This document shows positions 45,793 through 55,881 of a stretch of DNA of 64,000 nt, in pieces. Below the pieces are notes generated by a model. It was not told the DNA's origin and did no database searches. It saw only the letters and a list, made by a program, of their open reading frames with translations. Position numbers and translations under genes: made by a program. Origin of the DNA: Leptolyngbya sp. BC1307 (GTDB taxonomy: Bacteria; Cyanobacteriota; Cyanobacteriia; Phormidesmidales; Phormidesmidaceae); contig NZ_NRTA01000014.1 of NCBI RefSeq assembly GCF_002286735.1, forward strand, positions 1 through 64,000, in the 5' to 3' direction. Every line of letters starts with the position of its first letter. The first letter of the stretch is position 1.

Positions 45793-46668
45793 ATGACAAG
45801 TACTCAATCGGAAAGACACCCCACTCCCGACGAAATTCCCGGTCAGAAGCTGCCCTACCCAGCTAGCCAGGAAGATATGACGCCTGCTCCTGATAGCGAT
45901 CTCTCTAACTACAAGGCCGCTGGTAAGCTGACCGGTAAAGTAGCCATTATCACTGGGGGCGACTCTGGTATTGGCCGCGCGGTGGCGATCGCCTACGCTA
46001 TGGAAGGTGCCAACGTCGCCATCTTGTACAACGTCAACGACAAAGACGCCGATAAAACCAAGTCAATGGTAGAAGAGCGCGGCGGTCAGTGTCTGCCGAT
46101 CAAAATGGACGTGCGCAAGCCCGAAGAGTGTGAAGCCGCTGTCACAAAAACCATCGATAAATTTGGCCAGCTTAATATTTTGGTGAACAACGCCGCCTTT
46201 CAAATGGTGCAAAAGGATCTAGCCGACCTGACGATTAAGCAGTTTCGCGAGACCATCGAAACCAACGTATTCGGCTACTTTCATATGTTCAAGGCAGCGC
46301 TGCCTCACCTGAAGGAAGGCGATGTCATTATCAACACCGGATCTATTGTCGGCAAGATGGGCAAAGGCATGCTGGTAGACTACGCCACCAGCAAAGGCGC
46401 AATTCACGCGCTGACCAAATCTCTAGCGCAAAACCTGGCTGACCAGAAAATCCGGGTTAACGCCGTCGTTCCAGGGCCAGTCTGGACGCCTAATATTCCG
46501 GCTACCATGCCGATTGAAAAGGTCGATCAGTACGATACGGACAACGCTATGGGCCGTGCCGGACAGCCTGAAGAGCTGGCCCCGGCCTACGTTTTCTTAG
46601 CGGCTGAAGACAGCAGCTTTATGACTGGCGCGCTCGTTGATGTGACCGGTGGTCAGCTCTCTAGCTAA
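45793..46668 (+). CDS. SDR-family oxidoreductase, general-stress type
   Basis: A 291-residue SDR with the N-terminal extension of about 45 residues (TPDEIPGQKLPYPASQEDM) typical of the YhdF/YtvR-like general-stress SDRs of Bacillus and of desiccation-tolerant bacteria. Core motifs are VAIITGGDSGIGRAVAIAYA, LVNNAAFQMV, VIINTGSIVGKMG, VDYATSKGAIHALTKSLA and NAVVPGPVWTPNIPAT. The YxxxK pair is intact. The substrate is unknown. The stop overlaps the convergent small membrane gene by four bases. Confidence 0.9.
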   Translation: MTSTQSERHPTPDEIPGQKLPYPASQEDMTPAPDSDLSNYKAAGKLTGKVAIITGGDSGIGRAVAIAYAMEGANVAILYNVNDKDADKTKSMVEERGGQCLPIKMDVRKPEECEAAVTKTIDKFGQLNILVNNAAFQMVQKDLADLTIKQFRETIETNVFGYFHMFKAALPHLKEGDVIINTGSIVGKMGKGMLVDYATSKGAIHALTKSLAQNLADQKIRVNAVVPGPVWTPNIPATMPIEKVDQYDTDNAMGRAGQPEELAPAYVFLAAEDSSFMTGALVDVTGGQLSS

Positions 46669-46853
46669 CTGTCCTTATCAATTTCAGGCACGACATCGGG
46701 GCGAGCTTTGTCTTCCCAGCCGACCGGACGCTTAGAGTTGTACCAGGCCACAGAACCGATACCTACCGCAGCGGCAAAACCCACTAAGCCGACAACTGTC
46801 AAAACCAGAGAGTAGGGGAGTGTGTCTGCACCGGCTGCCTGCATAAATACCAT
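46665..46853 (-). CDS. Small single-helix membrane protein, possible Psb35
   Basis: A 62-residue protein with one membrane helix (SLVLTVVGLVGFAAAVGIGS) followed by AWYNSKRPVGWEDKARPDVV. The WYNSKRP-GWE block after a single helix is what I recall of the cyanobacterial Psb35 family (ssl2148 in Synechocystis), which stabilises CP47 modules during photosystem II assembly. I cannot verify the identity without alignment. It overlaps the end of the SDR gene by four bases and is transcribed towards it. Confidence 0.55.
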   Translation of the reverse strand: MVFMQAAGADTLPYSLVLTVVGLVGFAAAVGIGSVAWYNSKRPVGWEDKARPDVVPEIDKDS

Positions 46854-46940
46854 GGTTCCAACTCCTCAGAGCGAAGAAACAATAACTTCTACCATACCAG
46901 GTGAGTTTCCCCCGGTGTCGTCAAAAGCAAACAGTAAAGT

Positions 46941-47986
46941 ATGCCAGTTAATCCGGAAAAAGCCGCTGTTGCCGCTGGTTTGCGGTACGTTCACGACGGG
47001 CTGCCGGGTATCCGCCGTCAGCGCTGGGGTAGGGGCTTTAGCTACATTTTGCCAAGCGGCGATCGCCTCCCACCCTCCTCAGAGCGCGACCGAATTGAAT
47101 CCCTAGCAATTCCGCCTAACTGGGAAGAGGTGTGGATTTGCCAGGATCCGAACGGTCACCTGCAGGCAACCGGACGCGACGCCAAAGTCCGCAAGCAGTA
47201 TCGCTATCACCCTGATTGGAATAAGTTTCGCAATCTGCAAAAGTTTGATCGCATGGTGCCCTTTGGCTTAGCCTTGCCCGCTCTGCGGGAGCAAACTCAG
47301 GCTGATCTGGCGCTGCCGAAGCTCTCTCGCCAAAAGGTGACAGCCGCGATTGTGCAGCTGTTAGATCGCACGCTAATCCGGGTGGGTAATGTGGAATATG
47401 CCAAGCAAAACAAGTCTTATGGCCTGACGACGCTGCGCGATCGCCACGTCGATTTTGGCAAGGGAGAGGTCAGCTTTCACTTTAAGGGCAAAAGCGGTGT
47501 TGAGCATGAGGTGAAAGTTGAAGACCCAACGCTAGCTAAGGTAGTGCGTCGCTGCCGCGATATTCCTGGCTATGAGCTGTTTCAGTATTATGATGACGAA
47601 GGCGATCGCCAAACGGTCGATTCTGGCGATGTCAACAGCTATCTCAAAAGCGTCACTGGCGAAGATTTTACCGCTAAAGATTTTCGCACCTGGGCCGGAA
47701 CAACCGTTGCTACCGATACCCTTCAGCAGCTCGGTGAATGGACGCAAGAGACCGAAGCCAAACGCAACGTCGTCGCCGCTATTAAAGCCGCCCCGCTCAG
47801 CTCGGCAACCGACCGGCCACCTGCCGCAAATACTACGTACACCCTACCGTTCCAGAAAACTACCTGGCAGGACTCCTGCTTGAGCAGCTGATCGAAGCTC
47901 AGAAGCAGGCTCGGGCTGACCCTGTCCATGCCGACTGGCTGGACACCCGTGAAAGCGCTGTCCTCACTTTGCTCAAATCTATTTAG
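46941..47986 (+). pseudogene. DNA topoisomerase IB, frameshifted before the catalytic Tyr
   Basis: The first frame (316 codons, 46941-47891) is a eukaryote/poxvirus-type topoisomerase IB. It has RQRWGRGFSYILPSGDRL, IPPNWEEVWICQDPNGHLQA, GRDAKVRKQYRYHPDWN and the catalytic-domain block NKSYGLTTLRDRHVDFGKGE with KDFRTWAGTTVA, then KRNVVAAIKAA. After about 47790 the family continues in the -1 frame: AQLGNRPATCRKYYVHPTV, which contains the active-site Tyr, then on to WLDTRESAVLTLLKSI and TAG at 47984-47986. The full length, 1046 bases, is one base short of 349 codons. The loss lies in or next to a C-rich run near 47791-47796. As read, the enzyme lacks its nucleophile. Confidence 0.85.
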
Positions 47987-47996
47987 CGCTGTCTAA

Positions 47997-48944
47997 TTAG
48001 CGCTGCTTAAAAAGCTCCCAGCCTGCGGGCTGACGGTCTTTCGCAACCGGTTTCCCCTGAATAATTTCAGCTAAGATCTCGCCAGATTCCACCAGTCTAG
48101 GCCCCGGTCGATTGAAGTATTGATTGCCATCTGTGACATATACGCGACTGGTTTGCGCGGCTTTGAGCTGCGGCCATTCTGCGTGCGCCGCCATCTCCGC
48201 AGTTGCCTGTCGGGTTTGCTCCAGGTCATAGCCACAGGGCATCACAATGATGATATCTGGGTCAGCCGCTGTCAGCTCTGCCCAGCTCATCCAGTCAGAG
48301 TGCGCTCCCGCTTTGCCAAAACAGCTCTTACCGCCAGCCAGCGTCACCAACTCTGGTACCCAGTTACCCGCCGCCATCAGCGGTTCGGTCCACTCTATAC
48401 AGGCAATCGTAGGGTGCGATTTAGTTTCTACTGTTTGCAATCGTGCTTGCAGCCGTTCAATCACAGACTTTGCAGTAGACTGCCCTACCGCTGAAGCGTC
48501 TAAAGCCGCTGCGACTCTCTCCATATCAGTCCATACATCGGCTAGGCGCTCAGGCTGCAAAGAGATTACCTGTATATCAGCCGCCGAGTCTGCTGAGGAA
48601 ACTAGCTGCTTCACCGCCTGCTCAACGTCACTCAGGCTGACGGCGCACACTTCGCACTGCGCCTGGGTGATGATATGAGTCGGCTTCAGATCGGCCAGTA
48701 CTGCTGTCTTTACCCGATACACGCTCAGCGCCTCTCTCAACAGGTTACTTACCCGCTCGTGAATTTCCGAACTGGTACCTACCGGGTCAAACTTGGGCTC
48801 AGTGCAAATAGGCAGATCGCGAACGGATTCAGGAAAATCACATTCGTGCGATCGCCCCACCAAATACTCGCCATAGCCCAGCGCCGCGACTATCTCAGTC
48901 GCACTCGGAATCAAAGACACAATCCGTAAATCACTCGAACTCAT
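47997..48944 (-). CDS. BtuF/cobalamin-type ABC substrate-binding protein, no signal peptide
   Basis: A 315-residue protein of the class III periplasmic-binding fold: RIVSLIPSATEIVAALGYGE, LVGRSHECDFPE, AQCEVCAVSLSDVEQAVKQL and LMAAGNWVPELVTLAGGKSC with a Trp/Glu pair typical of corrinoid/haem binders. No signal peptide or lipobox is seen, since the fold starts at residue 6. It is therefore probably cytosolic, or relies on an unseen upstream start. No permease or ATPase gene is adjacent. Its stop is 11 bases from that of the topoisomerase gene (convergent). Confidence 0.82.
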   Translation of the reverse strand: MSSSDLRIVSLIPSATEIVAALGYGEYLVGRSHECDFPESVRDLPICTEPKFDPVGTSSEIHERVSNLLREALSVYRVKTAVLADLKPTHIITQAQCEVCAVSLSDVEQAVKQLVSSADSAADIQVISLQPERLADVWTDMERVAAALDASAVGQSTAKSVIERLQARLQTVETKSHPTIACIEWTEPLMAAGNWVPELVTLAGGKSCFGKAGAHSDWMSWAELTAADPDIIIVMPCGYDLEQTRQATAEMAAHAEWPQLKAAQTSRVYVTDGNQYFNRPGPRLVESGEILAEIIQGKPVAKDRQPAGWELFKQR

Positions 48945-49008
48945 AGCGATACCTTCATAAAAACTAACGCCTCATACGGACTCTCTAACCGACTGGGGCA
49001 CACTAACC

Positions 49009-49038
49009 CCAATTCCCCTTTTTCCAATTCCCCTTTTC
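49009..49038. repeat. 15-bp tandem repeat in a pyrimidine-rich leader
   Basis: CCAATTCCCCTTTTT is followed directly by CCAATTCCCCTTTTC. The C/T-rich tract runs on to about 49060, just upstream of the histidine kinase start. Confidence 0.7.
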
Positions 49039-49081
49039 CCTTCTCTCCCCCAAGCCCTAGTGAATCGTAGCCAGCTACTCT

Positions 49082-50497
49082 ATGCACTCCACCGCCCGCC
49101 AACTCCCTTCGCCTACGCCTGCCTTAGTTGCGGGCACTCAGCAATCACTCAGCATCCACTCTACGCTCAGTGACCTGCCGCTACATGCCTTCTCGGTCAC
49201 TGCCGACTGCGCCATTCAGTCGCTTGTAGAGCATTTCACTCAATTTCCCGATCTGCCTGGGGTCATCATCACTGATGTCGGTCATCTCAGCGTCATGTCG
49301 CGACAGCAGTTTTCAGAATGCTTGCTGTATATGGGACATACCGCTTGTTTTCAATCGGGCTCGCTGCGTCTGGTGCTCAATCAGGCCGACCGCAGAGCCC
49401 TGACGCTCGCTGGCCATACTGCCATCTTGACAGGCGCACGGCATGCTCTCAGACGCCCGTTAGAACAGCAGAGCGCACCTATTTTGGTGCAACACGCTGA
49501 CGGCCCGCACCTGCTGGATGCCCGCGTTCTCAACGTAGCCCATTGGCAAATTCGCGGCATCGAAACTCAGATTCGCTACGAGCGGCTACAGATGCAGCTT
49601 TTGCAGAGCGAGAAGATGGCGGCGCTGGGGCGTCTGGTCGATGGCGTTGCTCACGAAATCTTAGACCCGGTGAGCTTTATCTGGGGCAATTTGAGCTACA
49701 TTGCGGGCTACGCTCAACAGCAGCGCGAACTGCTGATGGCTTACGAAGCCGCTCTACCCGATCCGCCGCCTGAAGTCGCGCAGCTCCGAGATGAGGTTGA
49801 AATTGAGTATTTGCGCGAGGATCTGCCAGCGGCGATCGCCAGTGCCCGCAGCGGTGCCTCCAGACTGCGACAGCTCGCTACCAGCCTGCAAAACTTCTGC
49901 CATATTGATGAAGTTCACCCTCGTCCGACTGACCTCAATACGCTGCTAGACAGCACTTTACGCCTGCTGAAAAGCCGCCTGATCACCTCGATTACACTGG
50001 AGTGCTGCTATGGCAAACTGCCGCCAGTATCCTGCTTTCCAGGTCAGCTCAGTCAGGTCTTTATGAACCTACTGGTCAACGCTGTCGATTCCCTGCTCTC
50101 TCAGACCCATCTTCGAACCCTTCAAGGCGCGACTGCCTCTGAGCTTGTCGCCGAAGCGCCCCAGATCACGGTCACAACCTGCGTTCTTTCAGATCAGGAG
50201 ACACCGACGGCTAACCCTGACGACGCCCGCTGGGTTTCAATTATCATCACTGACAATGGCCCCGGCCTGCTACCAGAGACCAAAGCGCAAGTGACTGACT
50301 CTTTCTCTACGCAGAGCCGCTCTCGCAAAGAAACTGGCCTGGCGCTGAGCTACCAAATCATCACGGCCAAACACGGCGGCAGATTTTGGATGCGCTCTTT
50401 TCACGCTTCTGAAGAGACCTTGCCACCCGGCGATCGCACGCCAACCGGTACCGAATTCGAAATTCTGTTGCCACTGACTTCAGATGAGACAAAATAG
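49082..50497 (+). CDS. Soluble sensor histidine kinase
   Basis: A 471-residue kinase without membrane helices. Residues 30-160 form an input domain of unclear type (VIITDVGHLSVMSRQQF). A coiled coil (QIRYERLQMQLLQSEKMAAL) leads to the H-box LVDGVAHEILDPVSFIWGN. The N-box is QVFMNLLVNAVDSL, G1 DNGPGLLPETK and G2 KETGLALSYQII. The H-box order and the spacing of about 60 residues between the helices, including a DPPPEVAQL insert, fit the ATP-binding-domain kinases common in filamentous cyanobacteria. No regulator is adjacent, so the partner is unknown. Confidence 0.88.
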   Translation: MHSTARQLPSPTPALVAGTQQSLSIHSTLSDLPLHAFSVTADCAIQSLVEHFTQFPDLPGVIITDVGHLSVMSRQQFSECLLYMGHTACFQSGSLRLVLNQADRRALTLAGHTAILTGARHALRRPLEQQSAPILVQHADGPHLLDARVLNVAHWQIRGIETQIRYERLQMQLLQSEKMAALGRLVDGVAHEILDPVSFIWGNLSYIAGYAQQQRELLMAYEAALPDPPPEVAQLRDEVEIEYLREDLPAAIASARSGASRLRQLATSLQNFCHIDEVHPRPTDLNTLLDSTLRLLKSRLITSITLECCYGKLPPVSCFPGQLSQVFMNLLVNAVDSLLSQTHLRTLQGATASELVAEAPQITVTTCVLSDQETPTANPDDARWVSIIITDNGPGLLPETKAQVTDSFSTQSRSRKETGLALSYQIITAKHGGRFWMRSFHASEETLPPGDRTPTGTEFEILLPLTSDETK

Positions 50498-50577
50498 CTT
50501 TTCTTGTCCCCTCGCCTACATCTGGAAAGATCATTTTTGGCAGCAACCCCTCAAGGTTTTTGCTCAAATGGGTATGG

Positions 50578-51711
50578 CTAAGCGGCGATCGCCATTGCCC
50601 CTGCATTCACCACATCTATATAAAACCGCTCTAGCTGCCGGGTAGATGCCTCCCAGCCCCAGCGCTCAGCCTCGACGCGGGCGTTTTGCCTGAGCAGTTC
50701 GCGCTCAGCTTTCATGCCCAACAGCTTTTGAGTGGCGGCAATGGCCCCTTGCTCATCTGCCGGGTCAAACATAAAGCCATTAATGCCATCGGTGACAATA
50801 TCGGGAATGCCCCCGGCGTTGGCGGCAATGACCGGGCAACCAGCAGCCATGGCCTCTAGCAACACCAGACCTAAGGTTTCGGTGCGAGACGGGAAGATAA
50901 AGGCATCGGCAGAGGCGTAGGCTGCGCCCAGTTCTTCGCCGCCCAGATAACCCACAAAATGGGTGGGCGTCCCGGCAAAGTGTCTCTCTAGCTCTTCGCG
51001 GTTAGGGCCATCGCCCACCAGCGCTAAACGAGCGCCGGGAATAGAGTCTAGAACAGGTTTGATCCGGTCGATTTCTTTTTCGGCAGAGAGGCGACCAATA
51101 TAGATCAGAATAGGGGCGTCAGGGTGGCCTTGCGTGAGGTGCGATCGCATCTTTTCACTGCGCAAATCAGGCCGAAACAGATCGGTATCTACCCCGCGCT
51201 GCCATACTTCTACCCGCTCAATATCATGCTCAGTGAGTTCCTGCTGCATCGCCGTTGAGGTACACAGATTGATCGCCGCTTTGTTGTGCATGGCTTTCAG
51301 CAACTCCCACAGCACCCCTTCTAACATGCCAAGGTTGTAGTGCTCCAGATACTTAGGCAAATGCGTGTGATAAGAGGCCACCAGCGGCACATTTAGAGAC
51401 TTGCTGTAGTAAATGCCCGCTAGCCCCAGCACAGCCGGGTTGACCACATGAATTAGCTCAGGCTTGAACGCCTCTATCGCCTCTCGGATAGACGGGCGCG
51501 GGAAGGCCAGTTTTAGCTCCGGATAAAGCGGCAGCGGAAACCCTGAGACCCCTTCCACTCTGGCTCCTTTATACTCGGTCAGACCACCTTCGGGGCAAAA
51601 CACGCAGACCTCGTTGCCGAAGTTTTGCAAATGTTCGACGGTGTGCTTCAAACGGGTGACAATGCCGTCAACTTTAGGGAGAAAGGTCTCTGTAAAAATG
51701 GCAATTCGCAT
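50578..51711 (-). CDS. sqdX: Sulfoquinovosyltransferase (glycosyltransferase family 4)
   Basis: A 377-residue GT4 enzyme. Landmarks are AIFTETFLPKVDGIVTRL, KPELIHVVNPAVLGLAGIYY, VASYHTHLPKYLEHYNLG, VWQRGVDTDLFRPD, IYIGRLSAEKEIDRI and the nucleotide-sugar E-x7-E motif in FPSRTETLGLVLLEAMA. These and the neighbour sqdB identify SqdX, which transfers sulfoquinovose from UDP-sulfoquinovose to diacylglycerol to make the thylakoid lipid SQDG. It is the second gene of the minus-strand sqdB-sqdX pair, 286 bases apart. Confidence 0.95.
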   Translation of the reverse strand: MRIAIFTETFLPKVDGIVTRLKHTVEHLQNFGNEVCVFCPEGGLTEYKGARVEGVSGFPLPLYPELKLAFPRPSIREAIEAFKPELIHVVNPAVLGLAGIYYSKSLNVPLVASYHTHLPKYLEHYNLGMLEGVLWELLKAMHNKAAINLCTSTAMQQELTEHDIERVEVWQRGVDTDLFRPDLRSEKMRSHLTQGHPDAPILIYIGRLSAEKEIDRIKPVLDSIPGARLALVGDGPNREELERHFAGTPTHFVGYLGGEELGAAYASADAFIFPSRTETLGLVLLEAMAAGCPVIAANAGGIPDIVTDGINGFMFDPADEQGAIAATQKLLGMKAERELLRQNARVEAERWGWEASTRQLERFYIDVVNAGAMAIAA

Positions 51712-51997
51712 AGGTACAGCAAGGTCAGGAGTGAAGTGAAAGAAATCAGTAGGCCGATCACTCTGCTGTAAATAAGCAGGGGATATCAGGTTTTTACCCT
51801 GAGAGAACAGCCGTTTGCAACCCTCTTAGGACACTTGATACAGGGGCACCTAGCACCTATTCAAATCAGACTATAGATGGAGACCTGCCCAAAAACTTAG
51901 CTCGGCAAAAAGGCCAGGTCGCACCCAGAACATTTGGTTCTTAGTAACAAACTGACCTTCGTCAATCGGCGGATAGGCCGCTTATCTTGCAAGCAGG

Positions 51998-53493
<1,496 letters not shown>

Positions 53494-54768
53494 CTAGGGG
53501 CGGTTGAGCTGAAAGACGAGCAGGCTGGTCTCTTGCTCGTCGATAAAATTATCGTCACTCATGACAAGCAAACTTTCGTGGCCACCTGGGAGAGTGGGGC
53601 CAAAGGTCATCGCTTCGTAGTTTTGTAGGGGGGTAGGCAGGCTGGTAAAGTCGAGCACGAGCTGTTTGCGGATGGGCTGAATGCCACTGGGGTCAATGCC
53701 GCTATCGTTACGGAGGGAGGCGATCGCACTAATATCGGTCGCGCCACCAGAGGCCAGCTGATAGAGCTTTAGCGCAAACCCTTGAAAGCCATAGGAGCGC
53801 TCCAGTCCTAAGAAGTGACCGCCCTGGTCGAGCACGGCAATTTCAGACAGGCCGTGTAGGACAGCGCCCGAAGGTGCCAGATCCATTTCGTAAAGGTGCT
53901 CAGAAATAAACGTCGTCTGATACTGGTCAAGGGTGTAGTGCAGCAGGCGATTTTTGTAGGGGATTTCGGGGGCAAAGTCCAGGTCTTGCAGCAGCGGGCC
54001 TTCAGTCGCGACAAACAGCCGGTAGGGTTCGTAAATGCCACCTGTCCCAGAGGAAACGTTGATCGCCAGCGCTTCAAAGCTGAGGTTTTCTTGAACGCCC
54101 TGAGTCTGCTCTAGCATGTCTTCTACCGCCTCTTCTGCGGCGTTCTCTGAGCCGGCTGTGGCGGTGGTCTGATTGAGCAGATTGTCTGAGAGATAGCGCT
54201 CGGGTATGGGTATTGCTGTTTTTAACTGGCCAGTAGCCAGGTCGTATTCGCCTACGGCGGCGGCGATTTGCCGTTTGGGAGAGCCTTCGCTGGCGATCAG
54301 GAGCGTGTTGCTGGGGGTGAGGGCCATGCCTTCGGGATCGAGGCTACCGGGGGCGTAAGGGTTGCCCTGAGCGTCTTTGAGGTAGGTGACCGATTCGACT
54401 GTGAGTCTAGGATCGGTCAGATTCTTTAGGGTGAGGGTGTAAAAGCGGGGGCGATCGCGGCTATCTGAAAGGGCATAAAGGCGATCACGCGGTATGTCGT
54501 AGGCGATCGCCGAAATGCCGCCTACTGGCTCACCTTCAAAGCTTTGCTTAGGGAGTATTGTGCTGCCGACTAGGTCTACAGAAACATCGAGAAATAGACG
54601 TTCTTGGGCGCTTACCTGCGGTAGTGCGCAGCCGCCGAGGAGGGCGATCGCCAGCAGGCTACTTACCAGTGTTTTGAGGCTCAGCGTTTTGAGGCTTAGC
54701 GTTTTGAGGCTTAGCGTTTTAAGGCATTGGCTAGCCCTACGGAGCCAGGGGAATCGATCGCAAGACAT
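53494..54768 (-). CDS. Esterase-like/phytase-like lipoprotein
   Basis: A 424-residue secreted protein. The signal peptide is unusual: a KTLSL unit repeated about four times (encoded by a 15-bp DNA repeat) leads into LVSSLLAIALLGGCALPQ, whose Cys fits a lipobox. The mature part is the phytase-like beta-propeller family: GGISAIAYDIPRDRLYALSD, LDPEGMALTPSNTLLIASEG, FVATEGPLLQDLDFAPE, GHFLGLERSYGFQGFALKLY, NYEAMTFGPTLPGGHESLLV. Substrate and activity are unproven in most members. It is divergent from the RluA gene. Confidence 0.85.
   Translation of the reverse strand: MSCDRFPWLRRASQCLKTLSLKTLSLKTLSLKTLVSSLLAIALLGGCALPQVSAQERLFLDVSVDLVGSTILPKQSFEGEPVGGISAIAYDIPRDRLYALSDSRDRPRFYTLTLKNLTDPRLTVESVTYLKDAQGNPYAPGSLDPEGMALTPSNTLLIASEGSPKRQIAAAVGEYDLATGQLKTAIPIPERYLSDNLLNQTTATAGSENAAEEAVEDMLEQTQGVQENLSFEALAINVSSGTGGIYEPYRLFVATEGPLLQDLDFAPEIPYKNRLLHYTLDQYQTTFISEHLYEMDLAPSGAVLHGLSEIAVLDQGGHFLGLERSYGFQGFALKLYQLASGGATDISAIASLRNDSGIDPSGIQPIRKQLVLDFTSLPTPLQNYEAMTFGPTLPGGHESLLVMSDDNFIDEQETSLLVFQLNRP
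54671..54725. repeat. 15-bp coding tandem repeat in a signal peptide
   Basis: GTTTTGAGGCTCAGC then twice GTTTTGAGGCTTAGC, then a partial copy GTTTTAAGGC. The unit is a multiple of three, so copy-number changes add or remove KTLSL units in the signal-peptide n-region without a frameshift. Confidence 0.9.
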
Positions 54769-54795
54769 GAAGCCGTCACAGTTATAGATATCTAT

Positions 54796-55818
54796 ATGAT
54801 TAACGATAGGTTATTTGAAGTGAAGAGGAGCAGCCTCGCCAATTTGCCAGATAGACCCGCGATGAATCAGGGCTGGACGTATGCCGACCGAGTGCGGACC
54901 GGCGGACAAACTGTGCTGGACTATTACACTCAGCGCTACCAGCACTCTACCCGCGAGCAATGGCAGGCGCGAATTGAGCAGGGGCAAATTTTACGAGATG
55001 GCTTGCCAGTAACCGCTCAGGCAGTGTTAGGGCGCGGACAAACGCTCACCTACTATCGTCTGCCCTGGCAAGAGCCAGACGCGCCGCTAGATTTTGAGGT
55101 GCTGTATGAGGATGAAGATTTGTGGGCGATCGCCAAACCCTCTGGCTTGCCCGTTCTCCCTGGCGGCGGCTATTTAGAGCATACGTTGCTCCACCAAATG
55201 CGGCGGCACTACCCGGACGATACCCCCGTTCCTGTGCATCGGTTAGGGCGAGGAACCTCGGGAGTGATGCTATTTGCCCGGTCTGAGCTGGCGAGAGAAA
55301 GGCTATCGCGACAGTTTAGAGAACGGACGATCAGTAAAATCTATCGGGCGCTGATTGGCCCGACTGACCCGGCAGAATTGGCTGAAAGGAGCGATCGCTT
55401 TACCTGCACCACGCCAATTGGCAAACTGCCCCATTCGCAAATTGGCTATATCTATGGTCACTCACCTACCGGGCTGGCCTCTCACAGTGAATGCCAGATA
55501 CTGCAGCGCGGTCCGCAGTCAACGCTGGTCGAAGTCTCTATTTTGACGGGCAGACCTCACCAGATTCGGATTCATCTGGCAGCGGCAGGCTATCCGCTGT
55601 TGGGCGATCCGCTTTATCCGGTGGGCGGTGTGCCTGATCTGAATGGCTCGGTGATGCCGGGCGACTGCGGCTATTGCCTGCACGCCCATCGGGTGCGATT
55701 TACCCATCCTCGCCTGGGGAAAACTCTGTGCGTTGTCGCCGAGCTGCCGGACGGCTTGAGATGGACAGCTGTAAGGAATGGCTATCCTCACTTTTCATCG
55801 GCTGCTTTGTTGGCGTAG
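54796..55818 (+). CDS. RluA-family pseudouridine synthase homologue, catalytic Asp replaced
   Basis: A 340-residue protein from ATG 54796; an alternative start at 54862 (MNQGWTYADRV) is equally plausible. The order is an S4-like segment (GQTVLDYYTQRYQHSTREQW), then the catalytic domain LDFEVLYEDEDLWAIAKPSG, PVPVHRLGRGTSGVMLFA, RTISKIYRALI, ILTGRPHQIRIHLAAAGYPL and LHAHRVRFTHPRLGK. In the normal motif HRLDxxTSG the Asp is the nucleophile. Here it reads HRLGRGTSG, so the Asp is Gly. The rest of the fold is intact. A similar HRLG variant may occur in other cyanobacteria and plants; activity is therefore uncertain. Confidence 0.85.
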   Translation: MINDRLFEVKRSSLANLPDRPAMNQGWTYADRVRTGGQTVLDYYTQRYQHSTREQWQARIEQGQILRDGLPVTAQAVLGRGQTLTYYRLPWQEPDAPLDFEVLYEDEDLWAIAKPSGLPVLPGGGYLEHTLLHQMRRHYPDDTPVPVHRLGRGTSGVMLFARSELARERLSRQFRERTISKIYRALIGPTDPAELAERSDRFTCTTPIGKLPHSQIGYIYGHSPTGLASHSECQILQRGPQSTLVEVSILTGRPHQIRIHLAAAGYPLLGDPLYPVGGVPDLNGSVMPGDCGYCLHAHRVRFTHPRLGKTLCVVAELPDGLRWTAVRNGYPHFSSAALLA

Positions 55819-55881
55819 AGTGGCACAGACTGGTTCATTTCCGCTTTCGGTGCTTTTTGACGGCTTTTTATTGCTTTTCCT

